Assembly: GCA_002179805.1 (NCBI GenBank)
Contig: NAVB01002693.1
Location: 1-11,609 of the forward strand
Direction: 5' to 3'
Source: Acanthamoeba lenticulata
Taxonomy: Eukaryota > Discosea > Longamoebia > Acanthamoebidae
DNA: 11,609 nucleotides
Position numbers and translations under genes: made by a program. Under the pieces are notes generated by a model. The model was given only the letters and a program-made list of their open reading frames with translations. It ran no database searches and was not told the origin of the DNA. Below, in pieces: positions 7,673-11,609 of this stretch. The first letter of the stretch is position 1. Every line of letters starts with the position of its first letter.

Positions 7673-9038
7673 ATGATGCTTATGCTGGGGACAGTGCACT
7701 TCTTACGCGCGTGCGACGTCTCCTTTCTACGTCAGCTACGGACATCACAATTTTGGGTTTCGTTTGAAGCGTTTGGTTTTGCGTTTTACGGGTACCCCCC
7801 ACTCCCCCAGTGCTGCTCGCCAAGATAAAATTCAATAAATAAATAAATAATTATATATATATAAAAAAACAACCAAGGGCTCTGTCTTCTTGCTAACGCG
7901 GAAGAACATCCTTGCGACGCGCAGGGCGTTGGGTGCTTTCTTGGAGTACCTGGACGGCGTTATCGTGAACCACGAAATTTTTAACGTGCGCGAGTCGCAC
8001 CAAGACCACATCCACATTACGTCGATGGTAAGCTTAGCAGGGCTACTCACGCTGCTGCACCAATACAAAGTGCTTAAAGGTAATGGCCCGCCCATTTGCT
8101 TTTGGTGTGAGTGAGGAAAAGAGCCAGTTCTCCTCCTGCAGGCAAACGAAGTGAGTCTTATTTATTTGGTTCGTGGCACATTGTTGTACACGCGCGCGTG
8201 GGTATGGTGGTACGGCGGAACAGCGCCTGGTTGGGGGCTGGCTCTTCCCGCAGGGCTTTGCTTCATCGCCCTTTACTTTACGGCGCACCCGCAGCCAGAC
8301 GAATTGCTCACTTTCAGCCACCAGGTGCGCCTCTCCTCTGTGTGTGTGTGTGTGGGTATGTTGCCTACTCACCATCATGGCGGCGGCGGGGCTGGTGGTG
8401 GTTGGGGCGGAGCGCAGGTGACGGCATTCCTCTTCTTCCTGTACGGCATCTCGCGCTCTGCCGAGTACCTGATCAATCTGCACCTGGGCCACGAGCACCA
8501 CGCCAAGGTAAACGACCTTGCGATTGCCTACCGCCAGAGCGGGCGCCAACTGTCGCGAAGCTTCTACCTGTTGGGCATCCCCGACGTCGTGCGCTGCTGC
8601 TGCCGGCGCCTGGTGCGCTCCCGATCCGAGGCTGCTCAGGAGACGCTGGTGGGCCTGCACCCGGCCTACACCAACCAGAAGAGCTACGAGACCGTGTTCC
8701 CTCTTGTCACCGCCTTTGCCCTCTTCTTCAACGGCGTCTGGTGGTGGGAGATGGCCGTTTCGCTCTTCATCCAGGCCAACAAAGATGCCATCGGCCAGGC
8801 GATGAACGGCATGCATGCCGTCCACTTTGCCTACTCGCACATGATCTATCCCCACCTCCTGTGGGTCCTCGCTGCTGGTCTTCTCGTCACGCTCTTCTTT
8901 CGCTGGCTTGAATCGCGCTGCTGCATCCCGGGCTCTGACATCATTGAACTGCCGATGGAGATTGATGACCACGACATCGAGGTCGATCTCCAAATCGACG
9001 TCGACCACGGCCTTCCTACGCACATGCAGCAACTGTGA
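7673..9038 (+). CDS. Unrecognised multi-pass membrane protein (four exons, first one tentative)
   Basis: Exons 7673-7791, 7925-8027, 8142-8324 and 8418-9038 join in phase and give 341 residues ending at the TGA at 9036-9038. I do not recognise the family. Hydrophobic segments likely to span the membrane are at residues about 100-122 (GLALPAGLCFIALYF), 136-155 (VTAFLFFLYG), 227-252 (FPLVTAFALFFNGVWWW) and 281-298 (LLWVLAAGLLVTLFF). A weaker one lies at 79-90. Between the second and third are a His-rich GHEHHAK and a Cys/Arg-rich CCCRRLVRSR, probably cytosolic. The tail is acidic (EIDDHDIEVDLQIDVDH). The 3' half is firm; the ATG at 7673 rests on a phase match (GG|G) between a GTACCC donor and a GCGCAG acceptor. 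A start at the ATG at 8025 is possible but would leave an intron directly after the start codon. Confidence 0.6.
7833..7869. repeat. AT-rich (AAAT)n and (TA)n tract
   Basis: AAATAAATAAATAA followed by TTATATATATATAAAAAAA is the most AT-rich stretch in the window. In my model it lies in the first intron of the membrane-protein gene (7792-7924). It also resembles a TATA element, so a transcript starting just downstream is an alternative. Confidence 0.8.
8325..8417 (+). other. Third intron of the membrane-protein gene, 93 nt and open in frame
   Basis: The donor is GTGCGC after CAC CAG; the acceptor is GCGCAG before GTG ACG. Its length is a multiple of three and it has no in-frame stop. If retained it would add 31 residues that include HHHGGGGAGGG. 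The (TG)n tract at 8340-8354 and the low-complexity reading argue that it is an intron. Confidence 0.6.
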
Positions 9039-9206
9039 TAGCGTAGCCGCTGCTCGTCTCGCCCTTCTCTCCTCCCTCCTCCCTGGTCCTCTCTGGTCGC
9101 TGAGACGGCTGACCATGGAAAATCAAAAAAAGAGCGGGAAAAACACACAAAAATTGTTTGTTTTCTTCTTCTTCTTCTTCTGCTGCTACACAGCCCACCC
9201 CATTGC
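9039..9206 (+). other. Short intergenic region between the membrane-protein and nuclease genes
   Basis: The 168 nt hold the 3' end of the membrane-protein gene and the leader of the nuclease gene. A pyrimidine-rich tract (9156-9188) ends in ACACAG at 9189-9194, 12 nt before the nuclease ATG. This could be the 3' end of a 5'-leader intron, or a start-site element. No coding exon is apparent. Confidence 0.4.
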
Positions 9207-11541
9207 ATGGAGGCGGAAGCAGAAGGTGTTCGGGCGGTGGGGCAGGGCGCCGGGCTCGTGCTCCCCAACACGCGCGTGGCAGTGGATTGCTTCACCGCTC
9301 GTGGTGCTTCAGCATATTTCCTCACCCACTTTCACGCCGGTTTCTCCCCCCCCCCTCTGCCTTCTCTTGACATTCCAGACACGCCATCCATGACACACAC
9401 ACAATGCCCTCGGTGCAGACCACTACACAGGGCTGAGCAAGGCGTGGAAGGAGGGTCCCATCTACTGCAGCGCGATAACTGCCCGCTTCTTGATGCTACG
9501 CTTTCCGTCCCTTGAAGAGGCTGGCTTGATCCGTGTCCTGGCGATGGGTGGGCCGCACAGCCTTCATCTGCCACGAGAGCCGCGGCCTGCAGACATCGGC
9601 CCCTCAGGAGCAGCAGGTGGCACGCGCGATCCCCGAACCAACCGCAATTCCAGTTCTTATTCTTATTGTCTTGTGCGCATTGAGGGGAGGGAGGGAGGGG
9701 GCACCTCCTGCAAGCGCTCGAACTAATGGCGGCTGTTGTGCACCAGGAGGAGAGACAAGGGTGTGGCTGAGCGAGGCCGGCCACTGCCCTGGCTCTGTGA
9801 TGCTCCTCTTTGAGGGGCCGTTTGGGGTCTTTCTGCACACGGGTATGTATGCGTGTAGCTTCCCCTTGACTGTTAACAGGGATTTATTTAAAGAGACACC
9901 ACCACCACCACCACCACCACCCGTTTTGCCCTCTTCCGCACGCGCGTGTGCGTTTGCGTGCGTGCGTATGGGCGCATCTCCCTCACCCTTTTCCTCCTCC
10001 TCCTCCTCCTGCTGGCATTGCAAAGGGGACTTCCGATACCACCGAGGTATGCTCGCGTGTCCCGTACTTGCTCGGGCTCGCGGACTCGTAGACAAGCTGT
10101 TCCTTGACACCACCTTCTGTTCGCCCTTTTGGTCGGCTTTCCCCTCCAAGGCACGTTTACTTCTTTACTTCTTCTTCTCTTTGGTTCCTTAACGCGTGCG
10201 AAGATGGGGTAAGAGGAGAGCCGAGGAATTTGGGATAGAGAGAGAAAGGGAGAGAGAGAGAGAGAAAGAGATTTGGGAGGGAGGGGGGGCCCACTCAAAT
10301 TTGTTTCCTATTCTACTAAACGCAAGGCAGTGATGGTGACCTTTACGTTGCGGGGGGGGGCATGTAGGAGCAGGCCATCACCCAAATCATCACAGATCAT
10401 CGCCACGCACCCGCAGGACGCTCAGGCACGTACTTTTTTTAATATCTCTCTCTCTCTCTCTCTCTTTCTCTTTCTTTGCTGCGCCTCTCCGGTTTCGTCC
10501 CCATTCATTGTCCCTCTTCTGAGGCCTCTGGAGGAACGCTCATGGACCCACCGATGGAACGCTCGGATTGAACACCAGCACCACCAAGCCTGTCATTTGA
10601 CCCATCCATCCATCCATCCATCCATCCATCCATCCATCCATCCATCCATCCATCCATCCATCCATCCATCCATCCACATCCATCCATCAATCAGCGAATC
10701 ATCGACGCGTCTCACACGCTCACATCGCTTACACACACACACACACACCACGCACTACACACGATCCCAGGTCTATTTGGAGTGCGAGATGTTGGGCACG
10801 CAGGACGTGCTCCTCGCCGTCGCTTACAAGTGGCAAAGCACGGTAGTAACAGAGACGCCCCTCCCGCCCCTCCCCAGCCGCCATTTGCCGCACACAACGA
10901 CACACACACACACACACACAAGAGACGAGGAAGAGGAGGAGGAGGAGGAGGAGGAAGAGGAGGAGGAAGAAGAGGCAAATCGGGACGGACGGGGCCGGCG
11001 ATCAATTTTTCAACTGACGGATTCTTTTTTTATAATGGAATTATCGGGGGGAGGGTGAAACAGGTCTTTGTCGACGATGAGAAGTTGCGGGCCAGCCTAG
11101 AGTGCATTCCCGAGGTGCGCCGCGCCCGAATCCTAACGTCAGACCCTCTGGAGACGCGCTTCCACCTCCTCCGATCCCAGCGCTACACGAACAGCAGCCT
11201 GGCTTCGTCTACTCGCGAGCCCGATGCCCTTTACATTCGCCCGGTCCATCCCAACACATGCCCGTTTTCGCCTTAGCCTCCCCCTCCTCCGCGCACCCCG
11301 CAGGAGGAAAAAAAGAGAAGAAAGAGAAAATGGAGGAGAAGGAGGAAGAGGAGGAGTAGCGAACAAAAATGGAGAAGAAGGAGGAAGAGGGGCGAATGAG
11401 AAGAACAAGAAAGGCGTGCTGCCTGACCTAAAGTCGCGTATGTGGCGCGTGCAGTCAACCCAATGGTTCGGACAGCAGGGCAACGGCCAGTGCGATCCGG
11501 CCCTCTACCAGCGGCGCCCCTGCTTCGCTCACGGAGTCTGG
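9207..11541 (+). CDS. SNM1/PSO2/Artemis-family DNA-repair nuclease (partial at 3' end)
   Basis: Members of this metallo-beta-lactamase/beta-CASP family are nucleases that trim DNA ends or crosslink intermediates. Exons: 9207-9339, 9419-9616, 9747-9842, 10026-10150, 10368-10425, 10771-10842, 11064-11243, 11455-11541; a donor GTAACC at 11542 leads out of the window. Visible motifs: motif 1 Asp in VAVDCF; HxHxDH in THFHA-DHYTGL, split by intron 1; the third-motif His in [10 protein letters not shown]; the fourth-motif Asp in HTGDFRY; beta-CASP Asp in LDTTFCSP; then [29 protein letters not shown] and STQWFGQ. The last, after IRP, is like the Artemis STMWFG. Introns 4 and 5 have GC donors. Exon 5 reads in two frames one base apart. 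Subclass (SNM1A, Apollo, Artemis) is unresolved; I lean to an Artemis-like type. Confidence 0.88.
9898..9920. repeat. (ACC)n in nuclease intron 3
   Basis: A pure trinucleotide tract lies inside intron 3 (9843-10025), which also has a (TCC)n stretch near 9990-10010. The intron begins with GTATGT and ends with GCAAAG. Confidence 0.9.
10229..10271. repeat. (GA)n tract in nuclease intron 4
   Basis: A purine tract of GAGA and GAAAGGGA units lies in the GC-donor intron 10151-10367, followed by G-rich runs near 10278-10289 and 10352-10360. Confidence 0.85.
10602..10688. repeat. (CCAT)n tetranucleotide microsatellite in nuclease intron 5
   Basis: A nearly pure tract of about 18 units runs to about 10675, then is interrupted by CACATC before a few more units. 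It is the longest simple repeat in the window and sits in the longest intron (10426-10770), which also carries (CT)n at 10445-10466 and (CA)n at 10731-10748. Confidence 0.95.
10901..10975. repeat. (CA)n followed by (GAG)n in nuclease intron 6
   Basis: A pure (CA)10 tract at 10901-10920 is followed after a few bases by an imperfect GAG/GAA tract to 10975. Both lie within intron 6 (10843-11063). Confidence 0.9.
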
Positions 11542-11609
11542 GTAACCCCCTTCCCCCCATCCCCCCCCCCTCCTCCTCCTCCATTTTTGTTCGCTCCTCC
11601 TCCTCCTCC
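11344..11609. repeat. Inverted repeat flanking nuclease exon 8
   Basis: The left arm 11344-11374 lies in intron 7 and the right arm 11579-11609 in intron 8. They are reverse complements at 29 of 31 positions. The core AGCGAACAAAAATGGAG (11358-11374) matches exactly the complement of 11579-11595 and is not a simple repeat. Exon 8 (11455-11541) lies between the arms. The right arm reaches the window edge and may go on. Confidence 0.85.

Noticed and set aside
8028..8096. Hydrophobic VSLAGLLTLLHQYKVLKG reading after HITSM
   Set aside because: It starts exactly at a GTAAGC donor, and the later donors after it are out of phase with the next exon.
8043..9116. Long minus-strand open frame of about 357 codons
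   Set aside because: It is the complement of the membrane-protein exons and has no domain pattern; such shadows are common in GC-rich coding DNA.
10331..10395. Canonical GT donor at 10155 with acceptor GGCAG at 10330 as an alternative to the GC intron
   Set aside because: The frame stays open but reads [15 protein letters not shown], which lacks the family pattern seen with the GC donor.
10505..10690. Minus-strand MDGWMDGW repeat protein
   Set aside because: It is translation of the (CCAT)n microsatellite.

Overview
The window looks like nuclear DNA of a gene-dense, GC-rich protist. Coding sequence is cut into many short exons by introns of roughly 70-350 nt, and nearly every intron is packed with simple repeats: (CA)n, (GA)n, (TG)n, (GAG)n, (CCAT)n and homopolymeric C/G. 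This style fits an amoebozoan such as Acanthamoeba. That assignment is inference from gene structure and protein style; no search was run. There is no sign of bacterial operons, Shine-Dalgarno sites, CRISPR arrays, transposons, rRNA or tRNA.

Layout. (1) Minus strand, 6986 down to 210 and running off the left edge: a long gene that I reconstruct as 18 visible exons whose splice phases all agree. It has an N-terminal coiled coil, an acidic and low-complexity stretch, a PH domain, a tryptophan-rich block with three similar segments, a Ser/Pro-rich linker, a PI3K-type Ras-binding domain and a PI3K-type C2 domain. The lipid-kinase helical and catalytic domains should lie left of the window. The weakest links are the join at 3418/3154, where a two-gene reading is possible, and the exon 12/13 splice. 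(2) 6987-7672: a divergent intergenic region with the 5' ends of genes 1 and 3 and a candidate 5'-UTR intron. (3) Plus strand, about 7673-9038: an unrecognised multi-pass membrane protein with four exons, the first tentative. (4) Plus strand, 9207-11541 and running off the right edge: an SNM1/PSO2/Artemis-family DNA-repair nuclease with metallo-beta-lactamase and beta-CASP domains.

The genes show no shared pathway; they look like ordinary neighbours. The most notable points are the PH + RBD + C2 architecture of the PI3K-like gene, two introns in the nuclease gene with the same non-canonical GC donor (GCACGT), an apparent one-base shift in the nuclease's beta-CASP region, and an inverted repeat in the two introns that flank nuclease exon 8.
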